From NCBI GenBank assembly GCA_041395205.1, contig JAWLAZ010000001.1:124001-188000 (forward strand): 64,000 bases of DNA, given 5' to 3'. The notes under the pieces were generated by a model. It was not told the DNA's origin. It did not search any database and saw only the letters and a program-made list of their open reading frames with translations. The position numbers were made by a program, and so were the translations under genes. Source of the DNA: JAHEFU01 sp041395205 (GTDB lineage: Bacteria; 4484-113; JAFGCY01). Position 1 is the first letter of the stretch. Each line of letters starts with the position of its first letter. Below, one piece after another: positions 17,364-27,096 of this stretch.

Positions 17364-17768
17364 TCAAGCCCGCAATTCCTCAATCACCCGTAAATAACGC
17401 TCATACATGTCGCGCTCGGCAGCGCTGGGCAGATTCAGACCGTCATCCAGCCGGGCCTGGCAGAAGGCCCGGCATTCATCCAGGCGGCGCTGGGCCAGCA
17501 GTTCCTCGACCTGCAGGTCATAGCGCCCGCGGCTGGCCTGATCCGCCGGATCCTCATGGCGGGCGGCGTGGCGTTCCTCGAAGCGCGGGCGGTAGAACTC
17601 CATGTCGATTTCGTTCTTCTGATCCTCCCAGACCTTGACCCCCATTCCGCCCAGGCGGCCCATGGCCCAGGCCCCGAGCGGAATCAGGGCCAGCAGGATC
17701 ACCACTGCAACAATGGCCTGGCCCAGTCCCAGAGCACTTTCCAGTTCAAGAATGCCCGGCAGGATCAT
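17364..17768 (-). CDS. small membrane protein, paralogue-like
   Basis: A 134-aa protein with one N-terminal membrane helix (AIVAVVILLALIPLGAWAMG) and a charged cytosolic helix region. The segment VKVWEDQKNEIDMEFYR resembles KLWIDRMHELEMPRMLKR in the next upstream gene (W-x-D-4x-E-2x-M), which suggests a common ancestor. The C-terminal half, with VEELLAQRRLDECRAFCQAR, is helical and could be a TPR-like hairpin. No enzymatic motif is visible. It lies between two similar genes in the tgt-downstream cluster. Confidence 0.65.
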   Translation of the reverse strand: MILPGILELESALGLGQAIVAVVILLALIPLGAWAMGRLGGMGVKVWEDQKNEIDMEFYRPRFEERHAARHEDPADQASRGRYDLQVEELLAQRRLDECRAFCQARLDDGLNLPSAAERDMYERYLRVIEELRA

Positions 17769-17796
17769 CTGCCTGCACCCGCTTGATCGTGTCGAA

Positions 17797-18024
17797 TCAT
17801 TTCTGCTCAGGTGGATTGTAGAGACCGGCGTCCTGCATGCGCTTCAGCATCCGCGGCATTTCCAGCTCGTGCATCCTGTCAATCCAGAGCTTGTAGGCCA
17901 TCCAGCCCAGCCGGATCAGGCACCAGGCCAGCGGGATGGCGAGGATCTCAAGAATGGCAACGGCAGCTCCCATGGGAAAGAGCTCCGCGAAGGGTGCCTG
18001 GCCTGGGGATGCGCCGGGGTTCAT
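17797..18024 (-). CDS. small membrane protein
   Basis: A 75-aa protein with a membrane segment (MGAAVAILEILAIPLAWCLIR) followed by KLWIDRMHELEMPRMLKR, a charged helix like the one in the downstream neighbour. A perfect TATAAT box ends exactly six bases before the ATG at 18024, so it is transcribed as a leaderless mRNA from its own promoter even though tgt ends just upstream on the same strand. The function is unknown. Confidence 0.65.
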   Translation of the reverse strand: MNPGASPGQAPFAELFPMGAAVAILEILAIPLAWCLIRLGWMAYKLWIDRMHELEMPRMLKRMQDAGLYNPPEQK

Positions 18025-18041
18025 ATCCGGATTATAGCCGC

Positions 18042-19202
18042 TTAAAGGTCATCCGGCAGTCGCCGGTTCAGCTCCGCATAGATACCCCGCCAGCGCCTGC
18101 CGAAACTGCCGCCGGTGATCAGGCGGCGCAGCCGCTTCATCAGATCGAGGTAGAAGGCCAGGTTGTGCCAGGTCAGCAGCCGGGCCGCGGAATGCTCACC
18201 GGTGCGGATCAGATGGTTCAGGTAGCTGCGGCTGTAGCGCCGGCAGACCATGCAGCGGCATTTCGGGTCGAGCGGCCGGGGGTCATCACGGAAGCGTGAA
18301 TTCTTGAGCTGCATCCGCCCCTGGCGCGTATAGGCTGAACCATGGCGGGCCATGCGTGTGGGCTGTACGCAGTCGAACATGTCAAAGCCCATCGCCACCG
18401 CGAAGACGAGGTCGGCGGGGTCGCCGACGCCCATCAGGTAATGCACGCGCTCCTCAGGCAAGCGCTGCCCGCAGAATTCCGTCAGACGCAGGAAGTCCTC
18501 GCGCGGCTCGCCGACGGCCAGCCCGCCGACGGCCATGGCCTGCACCCCGGAGTTAGCAACCAACTGGATGCTTTGTTCACGCAGATCCTCTTCCAAGCCG
18601 CCCTGGGCAATTCCGAAGAGCACAGGCGGCAGGGCTGCCGGCAGGGCATGCTGCTCCACCAGCTCCGGCCAGATGCGCACCTGCTGCGCCAGCCAGTCAT
18701 GGGTGAAGCGCATGTCCTTGATCACACGCCTGCGCTCCGCCGGCAGGCCGGTGCAGACGTCGATCGGCATTGCGAAATCCACACCGAAGTTGAGCTGGGA
18801 GCGCAGGGTGAATTCCGGGCTGAACAGATGCCGGCCTCCGTGGAGATGATCCGTGAATTCCACACCATCTGGTTTAAGCGAGCGGCGCGCCGCCAGCGAA
18901 AACGCCTGGTAGCCACCGCTGTCCGTCTGCACACTGCCCCGCCAGCCGCTCCAGGCCTTGACGCCCCCATGCCGGCGGATCAGTTCGCTGCCGGGATCAA
19001 CCACCAGGTGGTATGTGTTCATCAGCACATGCGCATAGCCGATCTTCTCCAGATCCGCCCAGTCGAGGGTCTTCAGCGAGGCGGAGGTGGCCACGGGCTG
19101 GAACAGCGGCGTGGGCAGTCTGTTGCCACTGCGATCCGTCAGCCAGCCGGCCCGGGCCAGCGAACCGGGATCACGCTGCTCCAGTTCAAAGGGATTGCGC
19201 AT
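18042..19202 (-). CDS. tgt: queuine tRNA-ribosyltransferase (tRNA-guanine transglycosylase)
   Basis: At 386 aa the length is normal for bacterial Tgt. Key residues are in place: the general-base Asp in TDSGGYQ (D94), the substrate-binding Asp in PIDVC (D148), GIAQGGLEED near 197-206, the nucleophile Asp in FDCVQPTR (D277) and the zinc site C315, C317, C320 and H346. The enzyme exchanges guanine-34 for preQ1 in tRNAs with GUN anticodons during queuosine synthesis. No other queuosine gene is in the window. The -10-like TAACAT ends six bases before the ATG, so this gene too may be leaderless. Three small membrane-protein genes follow it. Confidence 0.93.
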   Translation of the reverse strand: MRNPFELEQRDPGSLARAGWLTDRSGNRLPTPLFQPVATSASLKTLDWADLEKIGYAHVLMNTYHLVVDPGSELIRRHGGVKAWSGWRGSVQTDSGGYQAFSLAARRSLKPDGVEFTDHLHGGRHLFSPEFTLRSQLNFGVDFAMPIDVCTGLPAERRRVIKDMRFTHDWLAQQVRIWPELVEQHALPAALPPVLFGIAQGGLEEDLREQSIQLVANSGVQAMAVGGLAVGEPREDFLRLTEFCGQRLPEERVHYLMGVGDPADLVFAVAMGFDMFDCVQPTRMARHGSAYTRQGRMQLKNSRFRDDPRPLDPKCRCMVCRRYSRSYLNHLIRTGEHSAARLLTWHNLAFYLDLMKRLRRLITGGSFGRRWRGIYAELNRRLPDDL

Positions 19203-19388
19203 CGGGATATGTTAGCGCCGGACAGCAGCTTGCTGAGAAGTCAGGAGATCGATGATTGCAGCATCATGACGTTGCAGCATCTGCATATGAATGCAGGGAT
19301 TTCATGTGCTTAGGAAGATTATCTGAGTCATGCAGGCTCATTTATTCAGAAAATTCACGAGAAAATTGCGGCATATCAAACATTTCCG

Positions 19389-19416
19389 TTGACTGCACGG
19401 TAGCAACCGGTATAAT
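19389..19416 (+). promoter_or_regulatory. sigma-70 promoter of groESL
   Basis: TTGACT (19389-19394), a 16-bp spacer and a perfect TATAAT (19411-19416). The expected start site falls at the left arm of the CIRCE operator. The gap 19203-19566 otherwise holds the untranslated leader of groES, with GGAGG about ten bases before its ATG. Confidence 0.88.
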
Positions 19417-19424
19417 TCCGCAGC

Positions 19425-19451
19425 TTAGCACTCTCCGTGTGGGAGTGCCAG
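19425..19451 (+). promoter_or_regulatory. CIRCE operator (HrcA binding site)
   Basis: TTAGCACTC, nine spacer bases, then GAGTGCCAG. The left arm is a perfect match to the CIRCE consensus and the right arm matches at 7 of 9. It sits eight bases after the -10 box, where bound HrcA would block groESL transcription until heat shock titrates GroEL. The hrcA gene is not in the window. Confidence 0.9.
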
Positions 19452-19566
19452 CAGCGGAAAAACAGGGCTGCCAGAAGTGCTTTCCGGCAGCAGGGGCAAC
19501 ACCAGCACTATCCCGCTGGTTTTTGCACGTCACAACTAACAGTATTGATACTGGAGGACATAAAGA

Positions 19567-19872
19567 ATGGGAAAGGCCAGCAGCAAGTTTGCCTACACTC
19601 CGGCTCCCGGCCGGCTGATCGTCAAGTCGCTTGAGCAGGCTGAGCGCACCGACAGTGGTCTCTACCTGCCTGAGACCGCCAAGGAGCGTCCGCAGCTCGC
19701 CGAGGTCGTCGCCTACACCCCCTCCCGCAATGACGAGGGCAAGTCCAATGAGGCGCTGGTTGCCGTCGGCGACACCATCTTCCACAGCAAGTATGGCGGC
19801 ACCGAGGTCAAGATCGACGGCGCCGACTTCCTGATCCTGCGCGAGGATGACGTCCTCGCCGTCAAGAACTAA
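19567..19872 (+). CDS. groES: co-chaperonin GroES
   Basis: A 101-aa protein with the Cpn10 fold signature: YTPAPGRLIVKSLEQAERTDSGLYLPETAKERPQ carries the mobile loop, followed by VAVGDTIFHSKYGGTEVKIDG and the end FLILREDDVLAVKN. It forms the heptameric lid of the GroEL chamber. A short extension, MGKASSK, precedes the usual start, and YTPSRNDEGKS in the roof loop is slightly unusual. The gene lies behind a CIRCE operator and is followed by groEL 64 bp downstream in the same operon. Confidence 0.95.
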   Translation: MGKASSKFAYTPAPGRLIVKSLEQAERTDSGLYLPETAKERPQLAEVVAYTPSRNDEGKSNEALVAVGDTIFHSKYGGTEVKIDGADFLILREDDVLAVKN

Positions 19873-19936
19873 GCACGAAGCATCACCTGCTGCCGGCAGT
19901 GCCGGCGGCTCAGCTACATCAGAGGAGTAGATAGAA

Positions 19937-21585
<1,649 letters not shown>

Positions 21586-21589
<4 letters not shown>

Positions 21590-21610
21590 TCACGCCGCAG
21601 GCGTGATTAG
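21586..21610 (+). repeat. perfect hairpin spanning the groEL stop codon
   Basis: CTAATCACGCC (21586-21596) and GGCGTGATTAG (21600-21610) pair perfectly around a 3-base loop. The left arm includes the TAA stop codon. No T-tract follows, so it is not a standard terminator. It could stabilise the mRNA 3' end. A degenerate 19-bp direct repeat (21614-21632 and 21643-21661, 17 of 19 identical) follows. Confidence 0.8.
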
Positions 21611-21752
21611 ATCCGATTCCTCTGCCCGCTCATGCGAGCAATCGATTCTTCTGCCTGCTCACCCAAGGGCTCGCAGGTCTGATGGACAGCTCACAGCAAA
21701 GCTGATCGCTGCCAGCAAGAACAGGAGAACGGAAGCTACATTGACTTCTCAG

Positions 21753-21779
21753 GGAGGACCTCCGGGTCCTCCCTTTTTG
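21753..21779 (+). terminator. intrinsic terminator of groESL
   Basis: GGGAGGACC (21753-21761), loop TCCG, GGTCCTCCC (21766-21774), then TTTTT and further T-rich sequence. It has a perfect 9-bp GC-rich stem and ends the groESL transcript before the DUF937 gene. Confidence 0.93.
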
Positions 21780-21895
21780 TTTTCTCCGTGCATGTGACGG
21801 CACATTAGTACAGCCCTCCTGATTGGCACGGAATATTCAGACCCGAAGTCAGTTCAGCGGGGTATAAATTTCCATCAGCCCCGGAGGCGGAAGAC

Positions 21896-22483
21896 ATGGA
21901 CAAATCGATCCTCGACACGATCTTTTCCCAGCTCAGTGATGAGCAGATGCAGCAGCTCGGCCAGCATGCCGGCGTGGACGAAGGCAAGGCCCGCCAGGGC
22001 CTGGAGGCCGTTGTGCCGGTGCTGCTCGGTGCGATGGAGCGCAATGCCTCCGCCGGCAATGGTGCGCAGTCCCTGAAGAATGCACTCGAGAAGGACCACG
22101 ACGGTTCGATCCTCGACCAGCTCGGTTCGTACCTCGGCAACCCCGAGCAGGGCAAGGGCGGGGCGATTCTCGGGCATGTGCTCGGCGAGCGCCGCGGCAA
22201 GGTCGAGGAGCGCCTGGCTTCCCGCACCCAGCTGGAGCAGGGCCCGCTCGGCAAGCTGATGGAACTGGCGGCACCGCTCGTGATGGGTGCGCTCGGCAGA
22301 CAGCAGAAGCAGCAGGGCGGCTTCAGCCTCGACAACCTGGGTGAGCTGCTCGGCAGACAGCGCGAGGCCAGTGAATCCGGCGGGGGCCTGCTCGGGATGG
22401 CCGCCGACATGCTGGACAGCGATGGCGACGGCGACATCATGGACGACCTCGGCGGCATCGCCGGCAAGCTGTTCGGACGCTAA
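21896..22483 (+). CDS. DUF937 domain-containing protein
   Basis: A 195-aa protein. The helical DUF937 region (ILDTIFSQLSDEQMQQLGQH to VVPVLLGAMERNA, then GGAILGHVLGERR) is clear, and a glycine/leucine-rich C-terminus follows with MLDSDGDGDIMDDLGGIAG. That stretch contains a calcium-loop-like DSDGDGD, as in dockerin or EF-hand loops. The family's function is unknown. GGAGG lies ten bases before the ATG. No signal peptide is present. The gene is convergent with the next lipoprotein gene across a 126-bp gap filled by an inverted repeat. Confidence 0.8.
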   Translation: MDKSILDTIFSQLSDEQMQQLGQHAGVDEGKARQGLEAVVPVLLGAMERNASAGNGAQSLKNALEKDHDGSILDQLGSYLGNPEQGKGGAILGHVLGERRGKVEERLASRTQLEQGPLGKLMELAAPLVMGALGRQQKQQGGFSLDNLGELLGRQREASESGGGLLGMAADMLDSDGDGDIMDDLGGIAGKLFGR

Positions 22484-22500
22484 AGAACACGAAGACTGGC

Positions 22501-22602
22501 AACCACAAAGGACACCAAGAGCACGAAGAATACTGATCTGATCACAAGGAATTTCTTCGAGAACTGTTTTCAGACTTTGTGATCTTTGTGAGCTTAGTGG
22601 TT
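22501..22602. repeat. imperfect inverted repeat in a convergent gap
   Basis: The 24-mer at 22501-22524, beginning AACCACAAAGGACACC, and the reverse complement of 22579-22602 agree at 19 of 24 positions. Inside lies a second pair, GATCACAA (22540-22547) and TTGTGATC (22577-22584). The A-rich CACAAAG wording recalls dispersed intergenic repeats seen in many bacterial phyla. Confidence 0.75.
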
Positions 22603-22609
22603 ATGATCT

Positions 22610-23080
22610 TTAAAGCTTCGTGCCTTCCTGTTCCCGGCGTTCCCGGAGCTTCGTGCTGGCAGCGGCAGTCTGCACGGCCTGCACGGCGAACATCTGCTTG
22701 AGCGGTGTGTACATGATCGTCACGAAGCTGTCGTCAGATCCGGAGATGTAGCCGCGGATGCTGAGGGCCTGGCCGTTCATGGGCGGCAGCGCCCAGTAGC
22801 CCTCCTCCTTCAGGGCCTGCTCCATCCCGCTGGCAACGCTGTTGAAGTCGTTGTCACTGTAGAAGGCCACGGTCTCCGAGTAGCTTGTCTCGTCACCATC
22901 GGCCACGGACATGAAGACCTGGCCCATCTTCAGGGCCGGGATCGGCTCGGTCAGCTCCGCATCGGCGGGCAGCTGCATCCCAGCCACCGGCCAGCCATCG
23001 GGCAGTTTCGCGGAGCTGCCGGAATTGCAGGACCACAGCAGCAGCGTTGACAGAACAAGGATGCGTGCAGTGAGGCTCAT
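22610..23080 (-). CDS. lipoprotein of unknown function
   Basis: A 156-aa protein with the signal MSLTARILVLSTLLLWSC, ending in lipobox LWSC. The mature part begins with a Ser/Gly-rich spacer and has a small alpha/beta look, with SYSETVAFYSDNDFNSVASG, EQALKEEGYWALPP and SFVTIMYTPLKQMFAVQAV. The layout resembles small envelope proteins that bind ligands, but I recognise no family. A -10-like TAGTAT ends exactly six bases before the ATG, so the mRNA is probably leaderless. The C-terminus is charged (TKLRERREQEGTKL). Confidence 0.7.
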   Translation of the reverse strand: MSLTARILVLSTLLLWSCNSGSSAKLPDGWPVAGMQLPADAELTEPIPALKMGQVFMSVADGDETSYSETVAFYSDNDFNSVASGMEQALKEEGYWALPPMNGQALSIRGYISGSDDSFVTIMYTPLKQMFAVQAVQTAAASTKLRERREQEGTKL

Positions 23081-23121
23081 GTCCCAATACTATTACAGGG
23101 GAAAATGGCAACAGCGCTCTG

Positions 23122-24064
23122 TCAGGGTGTCCAGCTGTCCAGCAGCTCCAGCTGCGGCAGTCCCGGCCTGATCGCATACAGCATCAGCGAGTTGCCCTGG
23201 ATAACCAGTGCATGCAGGCCGTCAGGCAGGCAGGCCGCGAAGCTGGGCATTTCCTCCACGGGCTGGGGCAGCTGCAGGTCGGCCTGTTTCAGGGCTTGTT
23301 CCCCGCAGCTCCACAGTTCGATGCCGTAGTCCGTCTTGTCAATGCAGCTGACCATGCCGTCGATGCTGCAGCATGGGTAGAGCTGCTCTGATGGAAGGCT
23401 TCCTGCTGCACCGCCATCAATGCCGGCATAGCGGCAGTAGTGCAGGCTGCGGCGGTTCGTGTGGTCGGTGCCAATGCAACGGTAGATGTAGGTGCCGTCA
23501 TCCAGTACCTCCAGCACAGTAATTGGCCGGTTCTCCTCACTGCCGGTCAGCACGGCCAGGGCGTCGGGGTGGCTGGCATCGTGGTTGGGGCTGCCGGTCA
23601 GCAGCAGGAACTGCTCGGCACGGTAATAGTAGAACTCCGACAGATGGCTCAGCGGCCGGTAGCCGTAGGCAATCTCCTCAGGCTTGTCCGACCCGGGGCT
23701 GAACAGGTAGGAATAGGGGCCATCACTGGAAAGGAAGTCCTGCCTGCGGTCCTCAGCACTTGTGCCCTCCAGCTCATCCATCACCGCCATGATGCGGCCC
23801 TCGCCATCGTAGTAGAGGGGTTGCAGGCTGATCTGCTCGGCCTGCAGCTTCTGGTCGTCTCCGAGGCTGATCCTGTAATGGCTGAATTCGTATTCAAAGG
23901 GACTGCGGTTCGTGTCCGGGTTGTAATACAGGTAAATCACCGGCTGCTCTGCGCGTGCGTGTGTCCAGTGTGCGGAAGTAGAGCATCGGGCTCTGCTGAG
24001 CCATGGCAAGAGCTGGCAATAGGCAACTCAGCAGCAGGCAGGCAAACAGGGTGTTCCTGGACAT
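23122..24064 (-). pseudogene. secreted beta-rich protein gene interrupted by a frameshift
   Basis: Starting at the ATG at 24064, a signal peptide MSRNTLFACLLLSCLLPALA reads into MAQQSPMLYFRTLDT and then hits a stop in that frame. The rest of the protein, from about EQPVIYLYYNPDTNRSPFEY to the end at 23122, continues in the next frame. The switch lies at an alternating purine-pyrimidine run, GCGCGTGCGTGTGT (23951-23964), where loss of two bases or gain of one would explain it. The body is beta-rich, with DGTYIYRCIGTDHTN and ELWSCGEQALKQADLQL, like a propeller of unknown role. A TATGAT box ends six bases before 24064. It could be a real lesion, phase variation or a sequencing error. Confidence 0.65.
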
Positions 24065-24162
24065 GGCATGATCATAGTGCAGGATGCCGTGACATGAGAG
24101 CTGCAGCCGGCAGAGCATGCCCTCTCCATCCTGCCGCGCATCAGCCCGGACTGTTTTGGTTT

Positions 24163-24636
24163 CTATTCCCCCGCCGCCACGATGTAGGGCGTGTCGCAGT
24201 GCGGGCAGACGGCCCTCAGCGAGTTGCCTGCATAGAGCTGGCCGCTGAGCTTCATTTCCGCAAGCCTGGTGATCAGCACGCCATACAGCGCGAACACATC
24301 ACCGACCCGCTTGGCGACCACCGTCGTGCGGGCAACCCATTCGGGCATGCCGATGTCGTCGCTGTCGATTTCCAGGATGTAGTACACACTGTCATCGTCG
24401 CTGTGCCGCTTGGTCAGCCGCAGACCACGAATGCGGTTGAAGGACACGTATGCATGGCGTCTGGCGGACAGGCTGCCGGCCTTGGCCATCCCGGCAACGG
24501 CCTTGATCAGGCGCAGGTCCGTGAGCACGAGTCCCTCACCGGAACTGGTGTGCACTTCAAGGAGGATGTTCTCGTCCGGCCTCAGGCAGTCATTGACCGC
24601 AGTTCCGAGACCGCCGGGCAGCTGGCTGGCATGCAT
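24163..24636 (-). CDS. hypothetical protein with bacterial PH-like domain and zinc-finger-like tail
   Basis: The ATG at 24636 is chosen because TATATT ends exactly six bases upstream. A longer frame would cross the der promoter. The 157-aa protein begins MHASQLPGGLGTAVNDCL, then has a beta-rich stretch, ENILLEVHTSSGEGLVLTDLRLIKAV, with the pattern of bacterial PH-like domains (strands, then LTDxRLI). It ends with VCPHCDTPYIVAAGE, a single CPxC pair that could be half of a zinc site. It is divergent from der across 91 bp. The function is unknown. Confidence 0.65.
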   Translation of the reverse strand: MHASQLPGGLGTAVNDCLRPDENILLEVHTSSGEGLVLTDLRLIKAVAGMAKAGSLSARRHAYVSFNRIRGLRLTKRHSDDDSVYYILEIDSDDIGMPEWVARTTVVAKRVGDVFALYGVLITRLAEMKLSGQLYAGNSLRAVCPHCDTPYIVAAGE

Positions 24637-24727
24637 GCAAGGAATATAGCAGCGGGACGCTGCGAGTTTCAGCAGCGAGAACCTCAATAAATAGGTATCC
24701 CCGCCTGCCCGGTATAATCTGCGCGCC

Positions 24728-26269
24728 ATGGGAACTGATGTACAGCGGCCGAAGGTGGCCCTGATCGGGCGGCCGAATGTCGGCAAGAGCACCCTCTTCA
24801 ACCGCCTGGTCGGACAGAAGCTTGCGATCACGGACGACGTGCCGGGGATCACGCGCGACCGGCTGTACGGCGTCTGCGAGTGGGACGGCTACGAATTCGA
24901 GGTCATCGACTGCGGCGGACTGGGCGAGGAGAGCGAGGATCCGCTGTGGATGGCGGTCGCCGAGAACACCCTGCGCGCCATGGACGAGGCCGACCTGATC
25001 ATCCTGATGGCGGACGCCCGCACGGGCATGACGCTCTCCGATGACGAGGTGCTGAAGGAGCTGCGCAAGCGCAGCGGCAAGCCGGTGATCGTGGCCGTCA
25101 ACAAGGTGGAGCACGAGAACCATGAGCTCCTCGCGAGCGAATTCTGGAAGCTCGGCTACAAGGACCTGGTGACGATCAGCGCACTTTCGCGCCGCCGCCT
25201 GGGCGAGATGCTGGACCTCGTGGTGGCGAATCTGGACTGGACGAAATGGCCCGAGGCCACGCCGCAGTTCATGACCGAGCGCTACGGCGATGATGACGAG
25301 GAGCAGCAGAAGGAACTGGTGCGCGCCGAGCTGGAGGAGCAGGGCATCGAGCTGGACGAGGAGGATTACCCCTTCGCCTGGGTCTCCCGCAGCGGGCCGC
25401 TGTTCGTGCCGGATGAAAGCTGGCGCGCGGAACCCGTGCGGCTGGCCTTCGTGGGCCGCCAGAATGTCGGCAAGAGCAGCATCACAAATGCGCTGCTGGG
25501 CCGGCACCGGGCGCTTGTCAGCGAGCTCGCCGGAACCACGCGCGATCCGCTCTATGCCGAGTTCGAGTTCAACGGCCAGAAGTATGAGCTGATGGACACC
25601 GCCGGGATGAAGCGCATCACGCGGCTCAAGGAAGATGTCGACTACTACTCGATGATCCGCGCCGAGAAGAGCCTGCGCACGAGCGAGGTCGGGATCCTCA
25701 CGCTGGATGCCGAGGTCGGCGTGACCGAGCAGGACAAGCGCGTGGCGCAGAAGATCGCGGATTTCTCACGCGCGATCGTGATCCTCGTCAACAAGCGCGA
25801 CCTGATCCCCGAGGGCAATGAGGCGCTGGAGCTCTACAGCGACTACGTGCGCCGCAACCTGCGCAAGCTGCCCTGGGCCGAGGTGGTCTACACCTGCGCA
25901 CTGGAGGGCCAGGCCACGGGCCTGTCGGAGCTGCTGGCCGCAGCGGACCGGGCCCGCGAGAACTTCCACCGCCGGATTGACAACAATGCCCTGGCGACGG
26001 TGCTCGAGGAGACGGTGGCGCTCAACCCGCCGCCGATCGTCAAGAACCGCGAGCTTTTGTTCTTCGACTTCCGCCAGATCGGCAACTGTCCGCCGGCCTT
26101 CCTCGTCGAGCTGAATGACAGGATGCTGATCCGCCAGGCCTACCGGCGCTTCATCGAGAACACGATCCGCAAGAACTTCGACTTCCGCGGCACGCATGTG
26201 CACATGGTCTACTACCAGAAGCTCAGCAAGCGCGCGCGCCTGGCCCGCGCCAGCAAGAGCCGGCGCTGA
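24728..26269 (+). CDS. der: ribosome biogenesis GTPase Der (EngA)
   Basis: The tandem G domains are unmistakable: G1 GRPNVGKSTLFNRL at residues 14-27, G3 DCGG, G4 NKVE, then the second G1 GRQNVGKSSITNALLG near 241-256, DTAGMKR, and NKRD. The KH-like C-terminal domain ends FRGTHVHMVYYQKL. Der promotes 50S subunit assembly. At 513 aa it is longer than usual because of an acidic insert (DDDEEQQKELVRAELEEQ) between the G domains. The first G4 reads NKVE rather than NKxD. TATAAT at 24713-24718 leaves only nine bases before the ATG, so the mRNA has almost no leader. Confidence 0.95.
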   Translation: MGTDVQRPKVALIGRPNVGKSTLFNRLVGQKLAITDDVPGITRDRLYGVCEWDGYEFEVIDCGGLGEESEDPLWMAVAENTLRAMDEADLIILMADARTGMTLSDDEVLKELRKRSGKPVIVAVNKVEHENHELLASEFWKLGYKDLVTISALSRRRLGEMLDLVVANLDWTKWPEATPQFMTERYGDDDEEQQKELVRAELEEQGIELDEEDYPFAWVSRSGPLFVPDESWRAEPVRLAFVGRQNVGKSSITNALLGRHRALVSELAGTTRDPLYAEFEFNGQKYELMDTAGMKRITRLKEDVDYYSMIRAEKSLRTSEVGILTLDAEVGVTEQDKRVAQKIADFSRAIVILVNKRDLIPEGNEALELYSDYVRRNLRKLPWAEVVYTCALEGQATGLSELLAAADRARENFHRRIDNNALATVLEETVALNPPPIVKNRELLFFDFRQIGNCPPAFLVELNDRMLIRQAYRRFIENTIRKNFDFRGTHVHMVYYQKLSKRARLARASKSRR

Positions 26270-26316
26270 TGCGGCGGTTTCCCGCAATCTTCACATGGCA
26301 GCGCTAGAATTTCCGG

Positions 26317-27039
26317 ATGCGGCAGCTACTGGCACAGATGCTCTCGGAAGCAATCGGCACCCTGGCTCTGGTGTTCGTCGGCCTGAGTTCGATCTCGCTG
26401 TTCCTCGGCACGCACCTTGCCATGCTTGAGGCCCTGCCGGGTGTGATCCGCCTGGGCCTGGTGCTGCTGGGATTCGGCAGTGTGATCTGGACCGTGATCA
26501 CCTCACCCTGCGGACGGATCAGCGGGGCACACATCAACCCGGCGGTCAGCCTGGCCTTCGCCCTGCGTGGGGATCTGCCCTGGCCGAGTCTGCCTGGATA
26601 CGTGCTCGCGCAGCTCTGCGGCGCCTGGCTGGGAGCGCTGCTGGCACAGGTCCTGTGGGGCGCGACGCTGGCCAGCCTCAACACGGGTCTGACCCTGCCC
26701 AGCGCGAGCTACCCGCTCTGGGCCAGCATCGCGGTTGAGGCCGTCGGCACACTGCTGTTGATGTGGCTGATCCTCTGGAGCATTGCACGTCCGCAGCGGC
26801 AGCGCTGGATCGCGCTCAGCGTGGGGTCCTTCATCTGGCTCTACGGCTGGGCCACGGCCCCGGTCAGCGGGGCCAGCTTCAACCCGGCGCGCAGCATCGG
26901 CCCGGCGATTGCCAGCGGCGACTACCACTCGCTGTGGCTCTACATCCTCTTCCCGATTGCGGGTGCCGCGATTGCCGCAGTCTGGTGCCGGCTGGCTCCG
27001 GCGAGCTGCGGCTGCGGGATGCGGGAAGGCTGCCGCTAG
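26317..27039 (+). CDS. aquaporin / glycerol-facilitator family channel
   Basis: A 240-aa protein with six membrane helices and both MIP half-helix motifs, GAHINPAVSLA near residue 69 and GASFNPARSIGPA near 186. These form the central pore. The position after the second NPA holds R, as expected for the selectivity filter. The charged tail ends SCGCGMREGCR, which is unusually cysteine-rich. I cannot decide between water and glycerol from sequence alone. TAGAAT ends six bases before the ATG, indicating a leaderless mRNA. It converges with a large lipoprotein gene. Confidence 0.9.
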   Translation: MRQLLAQMLSEAIGTLALVFVGLSSISLFLGTHLAMLEALPGVIRLGLVLLGFGSVIWTVITSPCGRISGAHINPAVSLAFALRGDLPWPSLPGYVLAQLCGAWLGALLAQVLWGATLASLNTGLTLPSASYPLWASIAVEAVGTLLLMWLILWSIARPQRQRWIALSVGSFIWLYGWATAPVSGASFNPARSIGPAIASGDYHSLWLYILFPIAGAAIAAVWCRLAPASCGCGMREGCR

Positions 27040-27096
27040 AAGAATGGAAACGGGGACCCGCAGGCCCCCGCTTGGCAATCAGACCGACTCAGCAGA

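Noticed and set aside
27040..27096. Terminator between the aquaporin and lipoprotein genes
   Set aside because: CGGGG and CCCCG could pair, but the loop is long and no T-tract follows.
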